Positions 1 to 6,211 are shown, counted from the first letter of the stretch. The stretch: 6,816 bases of DNA from an uncultured Collinsella sp. (GCA_900551185.1 URVF01000084.1:1-6816); one strand, 5' to 3'. Notes: generated by a model not told the origin, from the sequence alone. Numbers and translations: made by a program.

Positions 1-50
1 TACGAGATCATGCCTAGTCTCGTGGGCTCGGAGATGTGTATAAGAGACAG
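1..50 (+). other. Nextera P7-side adapter (artefact)
   Basis: This is library-construction sequence, not genomic. Bases 1-8 match the end of the P7 primer, 9-16 (CATGCCTA) form an 8-base i7 index, and 17-50 are the Nextera transposase read-2 adapter ending in the 19-bp Tn5 mosaic end (32-50). Genomic sequence starts at 51. A plus-strand reading frame from position 10 begins MPSLVGSEMCIRDS, which is simply this adapter translated. Confidence 0.98.
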
Positions 51-1065
51 CGGTGCGCTTGCGGCTGGGCTCCCAGTGACGGGTCTCCTGGTAGATAATG
101 CCACCCTCCTCGAGCACCTCAGCCTGGCGGCAAATCTCGTAGGCAAGGCCGTCATGCAGACTCTTAAACGAGTTAAGGTTCTTAAGCTCGGTCTTGGTGC
201 CCAGCTTGGTCTCGCCACGGCGGCGCAGCGACACATTACCGTCGCAGCGCATGGAACCTTTCTCCATGGAGCAGTCCGAAATGCCCAGCGTCACAAAGAT
301 GCGACGGAGCTTTTCCATAAACAGACGAGCCTCCTCGGGTGTGCGCAGGTCGGGCTCGGTGACGAGCTCAATCAAAGGCGTGCCGCAGCGGTTGTAGTCG
401 ACGAGCGACTCGGCCGCGGCGGTGATGCGGCCCTCGGCACCGCCCACGTGGACCATCTTGGCGGCGTCCTCCTCCATGTGGATGCGCAGGATGCGGATGG
501 GCACCGTGTAGGAACCGTCCTCGCGACGCTCGGGCATCTGCAGGTTGGACGCATCATAGCTGGCCAGATGGCCGACGCGCTGGTTGCCTTCGCGCATGGT
601 CGACGTCATGGACGTGGACAGGCCCTCGGCGTTGGCCGAGGCGCTCGCCAGGCTCTGGGCCTCGGCCTCGCCAAACGCGCAGTCGGGGCGCTCGGCGGCA
701 CCGCGACCGGTCACGTCCAGATCCAGGTGACCGTACATGGCAAAAGCGATCGGACCCTGCGTAGTCTGGAAGTTCTTGGCCATATCGGGATAGAAGTAGT
801 GCTTGCGGTAGAACATCGAGTGGCGCTGGATCTCGCAGTTGGTGGCAAGACCGGCCTTGACGATGCTCTCGATGGCGCGCTTGTTGGGCACCGGCAGGGC
901 GCCGGGCAGGCCCAGGCACACCGGGCACACGTTGGCGTTGGGCTCGTCATCGTGGCTGAGCCTGCAGTTGCAGAACATCTTGGTATCGAGTGCGGTGAGC
1001 TCGGTATGGATCTCCAGGCCGATCACGGCCTCCCAATCCTGTAGGACCTCGGAAAGCTCCTTCAT
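51..1065 (-). CDS. gatB: Asp/Glu-tRNA(Asn/Gln) amidotransferase subunit B, 3' truncated
   Basis: GatB is the tRNA-binding and kinase-like subunit of GatCAB. It activates the misacylated Glu-tRNA(Gln) or Asp-tRNA(Asn) and receives ammonia from GatA. About 338 codons are visible. The start is ATG at 1065, within a TAATG overlap with the gatA stop, with GGGAGG upstream. Residues 14-22 (VIGLEIHTE) are the GatB N-terminal signature. C32, C34, C47 and C50 form the expected zinc site (FCNC then CPVCLGLPG). The motif IHMEEDA follows at about 195-201, then GTPLIELVTEPD, GSMRCDGNVSLR and TELKNLNSF. Roughly residues 123-182 are extra compared with the GatB sequences I know (see findings). The C-terminal part, normally over 100 further residues including the YqeY-like tail, is lost because the contig ends at the adapter; this is not a biological truncation. 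Confidence 0.96.
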
Positions 1066-2579
1066 TACAGTTCGCCTCCCTTCCCGGCAAAATCGGGCGC
1101 GACGGAAAGCGCGGGCGCACCCGTGGCGGCATCGGCAAAGCCGCGCTCCAGGGCGCGGGCAAACGTGAGCAGCTGACGGTCCTTAAAGGCCGGACCCACC
1201 AGCTGGGCAGAAACGGGCAACTGAGTATCCTCGCCCAGGCCCAGCGGCACCGAGATACCGCCGTTGCCGCAAATGTTGAGCGAGATGGTGTACAGGTCGG
1301 AGAGGTACATCTGCGTGGGGTCGCTGATCTCGCCAAACTTAAAGGCCGTGCGCGGCGAGGCGGGCATGAGGATGGTGTCCACCTTGGCATACGCGGCGTC
1401 GTAGTCCTGCGTGATGAGCGTGCGAGCCTTTTGCGCAGCGTAGTAGTACTTGTCGTACACGCCCGAGCTCAGCAGGTAGGCGCCGAGCATCTGACGGCGC
1501 TTGGCCTCGGCGCCAAAGCCATGGGCGCGCGAAAGCGAGCTCTGGTCAGACAGGTTGGCGCAGCCCTCCTCCTGATAGCCGTAGCGAATGCCGTCGAAGC
1601 GGGCCAAGTTGGAGAACGCCTCGGCCGGGCCGATGACGTAGTAGGCGGCGATGGCGGCGTCCAGGTGCGGCAGGTCGACCTCGACCAGCTCGGCGCCTTG
1701 GTTCTGCAGCTCCTGAGCGGCGCGCTGAACAGTGGCCTTGACCTCGGGCGTCAGGCCCTCGGCCTCCATAAACGCAGGGATAATGCCCACGCGCTTACCC
1801 TCGATGCTGTCGTTGAGATGCTCGGTAAAGTCGACGGCGCAATCCTGGCTGGTGCAGTCGTACGGATCGTGGCCCGAGCCGGTAAGCGCGTTCATGGCCA
1901 GCGCGACATCCTCGACCGTGCGGCCGAAGGGGCCCACCTGGTCGAGCGACGAGCCAAAGGCAACCACGCCGTAACGGCTCACGGCGCCATACGTGGGCTT
2001 AAAGCCCACCACGCCGCACAGCGACGCCGGCTGGCGAATGGAGCCGCCGGTGTCCGAGCCCAACGAGAGCGCGACCTCGCCCGCGGCGACGGCTGCAGCG
2101 GAGCCACCCGAGGAGCCGCCGGGCACGCGCTCGGTATCCCAGGGGTTATTGGTGCGGTGGAAGGCCGAGCTCTCGGTGGAGCTGCCAAAGGCGAACTCGT
2201 CCATGTTGGCCTTGCCCATGGGCAGGCAGCCGGCGTCGAGCATGCGCTGGACGCAGGTGGCGGTGTAGACGCTCTGGTAGTTCTCGAGCATGCGGGAAGC
2301 GCAGGTGGTGCGCGTGCCCACGAGGTTCATGTTGTCCTTAATGGCCAGCGGCACGCCCGCGAGCGGGGGCAGCGGCTTGCCTGCGGCACGGTCGGCATCC
2401 ACGCGCGCGGCGGCCTCGAGCGCCAGCTCGGGCGTCACCTGCAGGAATGCCTGGACCCCGCCCTCGCGTGCCTCGATGGCGGCAAGGGAGGCCTGGGCCA
2501 CCTCGGTAGCGCTAAAGTCGCCGGCGGCAACGCCCGCGGCGATCTGGGCGGCGGTAAGGGAATCGAAGCTCTGCGCCAT
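1065..2579 (-). CDS. gatA: Asp/Glu-tRNA(Asn/Gln) amidotransferase subunit A
   Basis: GatA is the glutaminase subunit of GatCAB. It hydrolyses glutamine and channels ammonia to GatB for amidation of the misacylated tRNA. The protein is 504 residues, close to the usual 480-500. It is a complete amidase-signature enzyme: K81 (in GVPLAIKDN), S156 (in GGSSGGS) and S180 (in DTGGSIRQPA) match the Ser-cisSer-Lys triad, with S180 the expected nucleophile. The flanking GFKPTYGAVSRYG and SLDQVGPFGRTVED stretches are also typical. The ATG at 2579 overlaps the gatC TAA by one base (TAATG), with a G-rich Shine-Dalgarno (GGGGGAG) inside gatC. The gene is intact and translationally coupled to both neighbours. 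Confidence 0.98.
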   Translation of the reverse strand: MAQSFDSLTAAQIAAGVAAGDFSATEVAQASLAAIEAREGGVQAFLQVTPELALEAAARVDADRAAGKPLPPLAGVPLAIKDNMNLVGTRTTCASRMLENYQSVYTATCVQRMLDAGCLPMGKANMDEFAFGSSTESSAFHRTNNPWDTERVPGGSSGGSAAAVAAGEVALSLGSDTGGSIRQPASLCGVVGFKPTYGAVSRYGVVAFGSSLDQVGPFGRTVEDVALAMNALTGSGHDPYDCTSQDCAVDFTEHLNDSIEGKRVGIIPAFMEAEGLTPEVKATVQRAAQELQNQGAELVEVDLPHLDAAIAAYYVIGPAEAFSNLARFDGIRYGYQEEGCANLSDQSSLSRAHGFGAEAKRRQMLGAYLLSSGVYDKYYYAAQKARTLITQDYDAAYAKVDTILMPASPRTAFKFGEISDPTQMYLSDLYTISLNICGNGGISVPLGLGEDTQLPVSAQLVGPAFKDRQLLTFARALERGFADAATGAPALSVAPDFAGKGGEL

Positions 2580-2890
2580 TACTCGCTCTCCCCCTCTCCC
2601 AAAATGGACGGCACGCGGAAGTAGCGGTCGCGCGCGCTGCCTGCGTTCTCGAGCGCGACGCCGAGCGGCAGGTCGCGCTCAGGCTCGCGCAGGTCGTCGC
2701 CCATCACGTTGGACAGGCTTCCGATGGGATGGAACGTGGGCTCCACGTCGGGCAAGTCATATTGCAGGACGGGCTCGAGCATCTGGACGGCGTCGTTCAG
2801 GTAGGACGTCATCTGGGTGAGCTCGTCATCGGTCAGTGCGATCTTTGCGTACTCGGCGATGCCGCGCACGTCTTTCTCGCTGAGTGCCAT
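2579..2890 (-). CDS. gatC: Asp/Glu-tRNA(Asn/Gln) amidotransferase subunit C
   Basis: GatC is the small subunit that wraps around and stabilises GatA and joins it to GatB. From ATG 2890 the protein is 103 residues, a normal length. It begins MALSEKDVRGIAEYAKIALT, matching the family's N-terminal helix, and contains the VEPTFHP and NVMGDD segments and the C-terminal YFRVPSIL motif. An upstream in-frame ATG at 2908 would add MRKGAP, but the AAGGGAG ribosome binding site at 2896-2902 lies between the two and is spaced 5 nt from ATG 2890, so 2890 is preferred. It is the first gene of the gatCAB operon, and its TAA overlaps the gatA ATG. Confidence 0.96.
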   Translation of the reverse strand: MALSEKDVRGIAEYAKIALTDDELTQMTSYLNDAVQMLEPVLQYDLPDVEPTFHPIGSLSNVMGDDLREPERDLPLGVALENAGSARDRYFRVPSILGEGESE

Positions 2891-2895
2891 AGGCG

Positions 2896-2902
2896 CTCCC
2901 TT
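2896..2902 (-). promoter_or_regulatory. gatC ribosome binding site
   Basis: AAGGGAG on the minus strand, 5 nt before ATG 2890. It lies downstream of the alternative ATG at 2908 and so decides the gatC start. Confidence 0.8.
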
Positions 2903-2925
2903 CCGCATAACAGTTAAACCGCTCT

Positions 2926-2931
2926 AGTATA
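2926..2931 (-). promoter_or_regulatory. Candidate -10 box of the gatCAB promoter
   Basis: TATACT on the minus strand, 5/6 to the consensus and preceded directly by TTG. Transcription would start near 2919, giving a leader of about 30 nt. No good -35 hexamer is seen 16-18 nt upstream, so the box may depend on an activator or may not be the true promoter. The position, just before the first gene of the operon, is the main support. Confidence 0.45.
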
Positions 2932-3023
2932 CAAGGCAACGCCGCTTGGAGCAGATGCTTTACCTAAATGCAGCGAAAACGTAACGAGGGCGGCGGCTGA
3001 CAGGCGGCGGGCTGGCGGTTTTG

Positions 3024-3128
3024 TAGCGAAAACCGCACCGTCCATAGCGAAAACCGTCTCGACCACAACGAAAACCGTCCCGCCCGCAACGAAGACCGTA
3101 CTGTCCGCAACAAAAACCATCACAACAT
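3024..3128. repeat. 21-bp tandem repeat, five copies
   Basis: Five units start at 3024, 3045, 3066, 3087 and 3108, each exactly 21 bp, with the core (T/C)A(G/A)CGAAAACCG. Copies 1-3 keep the CGAAAACCG core exactly, copy 4 has one change (GAAGACCG) and copy 5 is more diverged and runs into the adjacent inverted repeat. An isolated further copy of GCGAAAAC lies at 2973-2980. The array is between the sortase 3' end and the gatC promoter. The 21-bp period is two DNA helical turns, so each A-tract falls on the same face. Confidence 0.9.
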
Positions 3129-3178
3129 TCGACGCTTTTCGTCCAAATCGCGATTTTCATCGAATGTTGTGATGGTTT
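3114..3178. repeat. 19-bp perfect inverted repeat with 27-nt loop
   Basis: The arms at 3114-3132 and 3160-3178 are exact reverse complements (left arm AAACCATCACAACATTCGA). The spacer is 27 nt and itself contains short palindromes (GACG-CTTTT-CGTC and CGAT-TTTC-ATCG). The left arm overlaps the last tandem repeat copy. There is no U-tract on either side, so it is not a standard intrinsic terminator. It may be a dispersed palindromic repeat or a protein-binding cruciform. Confidence 0.9.
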
Positions 3179-3188
3179 GGAAGTCCCG

Positions 3189-3223
3189 ACCACCACAAAG
3201 GTGCCTGTCCCCTTTGTGGTGGT
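3189..3223. repeat. REP-like palindrome after the sortase gene
   Basis: A 13-bp perfect stem (ACCACCACAAAGG at 3189-3201 with CCTTTGTGGTGGT at 3211-3223) encloses a 9-nt loop. On the minus strand it contains GGGGACAGGCACC, a string I associate with dispersed REP-type palindromes in many bacteria (from memory, not checked). It sits 13 nt beyond the sortase stop codon and could protect or end that mRNA, but no U-run follows on the minus strand. Confidence 0.75.
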
Positions 3224-3236
3224 TCTGGAGAATGTC

Positions 3237-4175
3237 CTATGCCGAGGCCTTGGCCTTGCGGCGCTTGCGGACCGCGTGGATCACGATGTCCAGCAGCAAC
3301 AGCACAATGGCTACGACCACGATGAGCACGGCAAACTCGCGCTTGCCCCAGTGGCGACCGGCCAGCGATTTTTGCTTGTCGACGTCCTTCTTGCTGTACT
3401 TGGTGCGCACGCAATGCACCAGCAGGCGATGGTCGTTCACGCCGTAGGGCGTGCAGGTGACGAGCGTCACCTTGTCGGCGCCGGGCTCGATGATCAGCGA
3501 CTCCATCTCCTCGGGCAGCACCACCTCGGAGTCCACCATCTTGTAGGCGAGCGTCTTGTTCATGGTGTGCAGCAACACCAGGTCGCCGGGCTCCAGCGAG
3601 TGGATGTCGTCGAACATGCTCAGGTTGCGCATACCCGAGTGCGCGGTGAGCACGCAATGAGTCGAGGTGCCGCCCACCGGCAGGCTCGTGCCCTCCAGGT
3701 GGCCGACGCCCGCCATAAGGACTTCTTCGCTCGTGCCGTGGTAGATGGGCATGCTCACGTCGATGGAGGGAATCTCGACCCAGCTCATCATGGGGTCGCG
3801 GTCAAAAATAAGCTGCTGGGCGTAGGGTTCGATCTGGTCGGCGGGGAGCTCGGTACCCTCGCCGGCAAGTTGCTCGTTATAGGAGCGCGCCTGAAGCAGG
3901 ATGCGCTCGCGTTCCTCTTCGGAGAGCGCGTCCACGGTGCTGGACACCGTGCTGATCTGGTTGAACACGCCCGAGGCCTCGAGCCGGTCCAAGATCCACG
4001 GCCAGGTCATAAGGCCCACGCCGATAAGGATGATGACGATGGTGATGAGCCGGTCGGCCCAGCGCGGCAGTCGCTTGCGACGGCGCTTGGGCTTTGGTTG
4101 AGGTTTGGGCTGAGGGCTTGAGCCGCCGTTGGCCGCGGCGTTATTGCTCTTCATATGTTTGGCGCCCTGCACCAT
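3237..4175 (-). CDS. Class C (pilin-type) sortase
   Basis: A membrane-bound cysteine transpeptidase that would join LPXTG-type pilin subunits or anchor surface proteins. With the ATG at 4175 it has 312 residues; a GTG at 4178 adds one. AAAGGAG (4185-4191) serves either start. Numbering from the GTG: residues 1-40 are a cytoplasmic tail rich in Pro and Lys/Arg, the first membrane helix is about 43-62, and the catalytic domain is about 130-258. H180 (TAHSGM), C242 (TLVTCTPYG) and R251 (NDHRLLV) are the catalytic triad. IPSIDVSMPIYHGTSEEVL and GVGHLEGTSLPVGG are class C hallmarks. A second membrane helix at about 282-301 is followed by a basic tail, also typical of class C. The usual DP-aromatic lid motif before the domain is not seen (IEPY at 116-119 instead). 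No pilin or LPXTG protein is visible nearby. Confidence 0.93.
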   Translation of the reverse strand: MVQGAKHMKSNNAAANGGSSPQPKPQPKPKRRRKRLPRWADRLITIVIILIGVGLMTWPWILDRLEASGVFNQISTVSSTVDALSEEERERILLQARSYNEQLAGEGTELPADQIEPYAQQLIFDRDPMMSWVEIPSIDVSMPIYHGTSEEVLMAGVGHLEGTSLPVGGTSTHCVLTAHSGMRNLSMFDDIHSLEPGDLVLLHTMNKTLAYKMVDSEVVLPEEMESLIIEPGADKVTLVTCTPYGVNDHRLLVHCVRTKYSKKDVDKQKSLAGRHWGKREFAVLIVVVAIVLLLLDIVIHAVRKRRKAKASA

Positions 4176-4184
4176 CACCGGTCA

Positions 4185-4191
4185 CTCCTTT
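4185..4191 (-). promoter_or_regulatory. Sortase ribosome binding site
   Basis: AAAGGAG on the minus strand, 6 nt before GTG 4178 and 9 nt before ATG 4175. Both starts are compatible, but ATG is preferred as the commoner codon. An ATG at 4152-4154 is too far away. Confidence 0.7.
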
Positions 4192-4213
4192 ACAGCTCAG
4201 GTTGTCTAAACAA

Positions 4214-4219
4214 ATAATA
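4214..4219 (-). promoter_or_regulatory. Possible -10 box for the sortase gene
   Basis: TATTAT on the minus strand, about 40 nt before the sortase start, in an AT-rich patch of an otherwise GC-rich gap. No convincing -35 hexamer lies upstream. The sortase could instead be read from the preceding operon, because I see no real terminator in 4179-4286. Confidence 0.28.
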
Positions 4220-4286
4220 GCCGATTAGCGAGCTTCCACGCCGGACAACGCCGCTAGACTGCACCGTCCGGGCCACGTAACCACAC

Positions 4287-5060
4287 TCAACCAATCAAGC
4301 CATATGTTGCTTTCATCGTCTCAAGCAACTGCGCCATCGTTGCGCCCGCAACCCCGATCTGTTTCAGATTGACGTCGCCCACCTCACAATCTTTAACAAA
4401 CGCAATCATATCGTCCTTCAGTTCTCCGCGCAGGTCGACACCTTCCGACTCGCCAAGCAGCTGAGCAAGCCTCAGCGCATCGCGTTTATGCTTTTTTACC
4501 TTCTTCGAATCAACGTTCTCCCCCGCTTCCCTTCTAGCTTTTAGGTCGAGATACGCCTTCGCTTTGAACGGGACAATGTATTCCGTACCCAGGACCGAAA
4601 CGCCGCCTACGGTCCGAATTCCCTGAAGGAACAAGCTGTAGTAAGCATCGTCCAACAAAATTGCCGAAAGACTGCTTATGTTTTCATCAACGTGAATTGG
4701 CGCCACATCAATCCCCTCACGACCCTTTAGAAAGTCGGGGCACTTCGCGAAGAGTTCGATCATATGGGGGTAACCCGGCCTCTTAGGCTCTGTGAACCGA
4801 TAAAAACATGAGCCTTTGCCTTCGCCCCAGCCGCAGCGGTAACCGCCATCACGCACCAAAGTCCATATGGCTTCTGCCGTCTGAGGCAACCGGTCATCGG
4901 CGACAATTACCACATCAAAATCGTGAGTCGCCCTAAACGGAAGTCCCGCCTCCGCGAGCAAAATGTCGCATGCCGTGCCGCCGATAAGGGCATACGATCC
5001 TGCAGCTTCTTGCATATGCTGCTGAAATTCTTGGAGGCCTTCTACAGCGCTTCTTGCCAT
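4287..5060 (-). CDS. AbiEii-like nucleotidyltransferase, putative toxin
   Basis: 257 residues. The N-terminal half has the minimal nucleotidyltransferase signature: ALIGGTA (G27, G28) followed by THDFDV with D47 and D49 as likely metal ligands, and a possible third acidic residue E102 in MIELF. Later, FKAKAYLDLKARR (165-177) and KKHKRDALRLAQLL (189-202) resemble the Lys/Arg-rich motifs of AbiEii-type toxins, which transfer nucleotides to RNA or protein targets. ATG 5060 lies 19 nt inside the end of the upstream winged-helix gene and has AAAGGGA at 5067-5073, so the two are translated from one message. Base composition is visibly less GC-rich than in the gat genes, consistent with an accessory gene. 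The role as toxin is inferred from motif and context; a defence or modification enzyme of the same fold is possible. Confidence 0.75.
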   Translation of the reverse strand: MARSAVEGLQEFQQHMQEAAGSYALIGGTACDILLAEAGLPFRATHDFDVVIVADDRLPQTAEAIWTLVRDGGYRCGWGEGKGSCFYRFTEPKRPGYPHMIELFAKCPDFLKGREGIDVAPIHVDENISSLSAILLDDAYYSLFLQGIRTVGGVSVLGTEYIVPFKAKAYLDLKARREAGENVDSKKVKKHKRDALRLAQLLGESEGVDLRGELKDDMIAFVKDCEVGDVNLKQIGVAGATMAQLLETMKATYGLIG

Positions 5061-6013
5061 GGATATTCCCTTTCAAACATTCGATCGACTTCGAGCTGAA
5101 TTCGCTCATCGTCAATTGCCGCCAAAGATAGCGCAAGCGAAATGTTGTCGACACGGGAGGAGTCGGCAAACACGGGCGCATAGCGCCACACTTGGATCAT
5201 CGCCGTCTCGTTATCCGGCAACTCCCCGTCTGCGACTTCGAGGTCGCTCAGTTGACGCCATGCACTTCTTAAGACGGCCTTTTGTTCCATGCCCGGCGCA
5301 GCGAGCATCGAACGCGCGGCGAGCGCCGTCTCCCCGGCGTCAACAAGACAGTCGATCTGCGGCGTCTTCCTTGCAAAAAAGACCTTCGAGACAGGCGAGG
5401 AGAGCTCTGCCATGTGCTCACTGAGCAAAAGATCAACAGCAACAGGGAACACGACGACACGTCGCTCGCGACGCTCGCGCCTCGCGAGCCCCCTGTCAAC
5501 AAGCTCGGTTATGGCCTCACTCGCGCGGCTTGCCGAAATCCCAAGCGCACGACAAAGGTCATAGGGACGATATGGCTCCTGGGCTACTCCCCAGATTGCG
5601 GCAGCCTGTGCGTTGGGTGACATCTTGGTCGCGCGATTGCGAAACCGGGCACCGCCCCTCTCCGTGCAGGCTGTGCCCATAAATGGAAGAAAAGCCTGTC
5701 TACCTGGGCAGACAAAGGGAATCCCTTGTGCGATCAATGCTTTGCGCTGACGTGCATCGGCATCAGGAAACGAAACGACAACAGGAGTCTCCGCGCGTAA
5801 GGCTAGCTGACTATAGACTCTCTTAGCCTCGGGAAGCCCGACGCCAGTAGGCAAACTTGCAAGCAAAAACGAAAAACCGTTTGCGTCAACAGCGCGGACC
5901 TCAACCGCCCGCAGATGCAGCGGCAAGCGTGTGGATCCAGGCCAAGTTTTGGCCTTGGCGGAGAGGCCTAGTGCTTCTTGTAAGTAGATTAGCGCTTCGT
6001 TCATTTCCATCAT
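5042..6013 (-). CDS. Winged-helix DNA-binding protein, putative antitoxin/regulator
   Basis: 323 residues from ATG 6013 (335 from ATG 6049). Three parts can be seen (numbering from 6013): an N-terminal domain of about 1-115 ending in IPFVCPGRQAFLPFMG; a winged helix-turn-helix at about 132-190 (PYRPYDLCRALGISASRASE, then a basic wing RRERRERRVVVF); and a C-terminal part with WRYAPVFADSSRVDNISLA and a pattern of acidic residues. I do not recognise the N-terminal domain with certainty, but the middle resembles MarR-like regulators. The gene overlaps the nucleotidyltransferase by 19 nt, as in antitoxin-toxin operons such as abiEi-abiEii, although the domain order differs from classic AbiEi. The start is uncertain: ATG 6049 overlaps a perfect TATAAT and has no ribosome binding site; 6013, 6010 and 6004 are the alternatives, with at best a weak GGA. 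Confidence 0.78.
   Translation of the reverse strand: MMEMNEALIYLQEALGLSAKAKTWPGSTRLPLHLRAVEVRAVDANGFSFLLASLPTGVGLPEAKRVYSQLALRAETPVVVSFPDADARQRKALIAQGIPFVCPGRQAFLPFMGTACTERGGARFRNRATKMSPNAQAAAIWGVAQEPYRPYDLCRALGISASRASEAITELVDRGLARRERRERRVVVFPVAVDLLLSEHMAELSSPVSKVFFARKTPQIDCLVDAGETALAARSMLAAPGMEQKAVLRSAWRQLSDLEVADGELPDNETAMIQVWRYAPVFADSSRVDNISLALSLAAIDDERIQLEVDRMFEREYPWQEAL
5067..5073 (-). promoter_or_regulatory. Ribosome binding site of the nucleotidyltransferase
   Basis: AAAGGGA on the minus strand inside the upstream gene, 6 nt before ATG 5060. It fixes the start and supports coupled translation of the pair. Confidence 0.7.
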
Positions 6014-6022
6014 TTTCGTTTG

Positions 6023-6073
6023 ATTCCAGTTTATATTGGAATTATACATGATTTTCGGAATTGACGAGATTCC
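6023..6073. promoter_or_regulatory. Candidate operator: four GGAAT half-sites at the HTH promoter
   Basis: Two dyads lie over the promoter region: ATTCCA-N8-TGGAAT (6023-6042) and GGAAT-N7-ATTCC (6057-6073). Their centres are about 32 bp apart, near three helical turns. They bracket the -10 box, as expected for self-repression by the encoded winged-helix protein. This is inferred from arrangement only. Confidence 0.45.
6041..6046 (-). promoter_or_regulatory. -10 box of the HTH-nucleotidyltransferase operon
   Basis: Perfect TATAAT on the minus strand, preceded by ATG (so TG is adjacent). TCGTCA is a 4/6 match to a -35 box but with a 15-nt spacer. A start near 6034 gives a leader of about 20 nt to ATG 6013 and would exclude ATG 6049 as the start codon. 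Confidence 0.55.
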
Positions 6074-6109
6074 TTTCGTGCATAAGCCCGCATTTGAGTT
6101 TTCAGAATG

Positions 6110-6192
6110 TCCCGGATCGGCGGGGCGATTCGGGATACAATGTCAATAGAAAACGACGCATCCCGCGTAAGTGTACGAGAGCGCGGGCGGCC
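6110..6192 (+). other. Structured region with competing hairpins
   Basis: One stem pairs 6110-6116 with 6129-6135 (TCCCGGA with TTCGGGA) and a second pairs 6162-6168 with 6181-6187 (CCCGCG with CGCGGG); each has a 12-nt loop. A competing stem pairs 6131-6136 with 6160-6165. They precede the hairpin at 6212-6239. A weak -10-like TACAAT lies at 6136-6141. No gene is seen here. It may encode a small structured RNA or be a leader, on either strand. Confidence 0.3.
6154..6192 (+). repeat. Split inverted repeat, left copy
   Basis: CGACGCATCCCG (6154-6165) and GCGCGGGCGGCC (6181-6192) are separated by 15 nt. The same two 12-mers occur in the same order on the minus strand at 6442-6418, separated by one base. 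The two copies face each other across the small membrane-peptide gene. Confidence 0.85.
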
Positions 6193-6211
6193 TAGTTTTC
6201 AGCTTTTGTTA

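Noticed and set aside
10..1044. Plus-strand open frame of 344 codons beginning MPSLVGSEMCIRDS
   Set aside because: Its start lies in the P7 adapter and the rest is antisense to gatB, whose minus-strand product matches the family throughout.
1431..2624. Plus-strand open frame of 397 codons
   Set aside because: It is wholly antisense to gatA and is open only because of GC-rich codon bias. The product is an Ala/Gly/Arg/His-rich string with no domain.
2914..3123. Minus-strand frame with 7-residue repeats (TVFVAGG-like)
   Set aside because: The periodicity comes from the 21-bp DNA repeats. There is no ribosome binding site, another frame shows a similar repeat, and the frame runs across the gat promoter region.
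3024..3178. CRISPR-like array
   Set aside because: The units are 21-bp contiguous tandem repeats without unique spacers, and no cas genes are nearby.
3177..4121. Plus-strand open frame of 314 codons
   Set aside because: It is antisense to the sortase, which carries a complete catalytic triad and both membrane helices on the minus strand.
2937..4255. Shared 10-mer CAACGCCGCT upstream of gatC (2937-2946) and of the sortase (4246-4255)
   Set aside because: Its spacing to the two candidate -10 boxes differs (5 nt against 26 nt), and a single GC-rich 10-mer can recur by chance in a window of this size.
4241..4271. CCGGAC/GTCCGG hairpin as a terminator for the nucleotidyltransferase operon
   Set aside because: It has only a 6-bp stem, a 19-nt loop and no U-tract on the minus strand.
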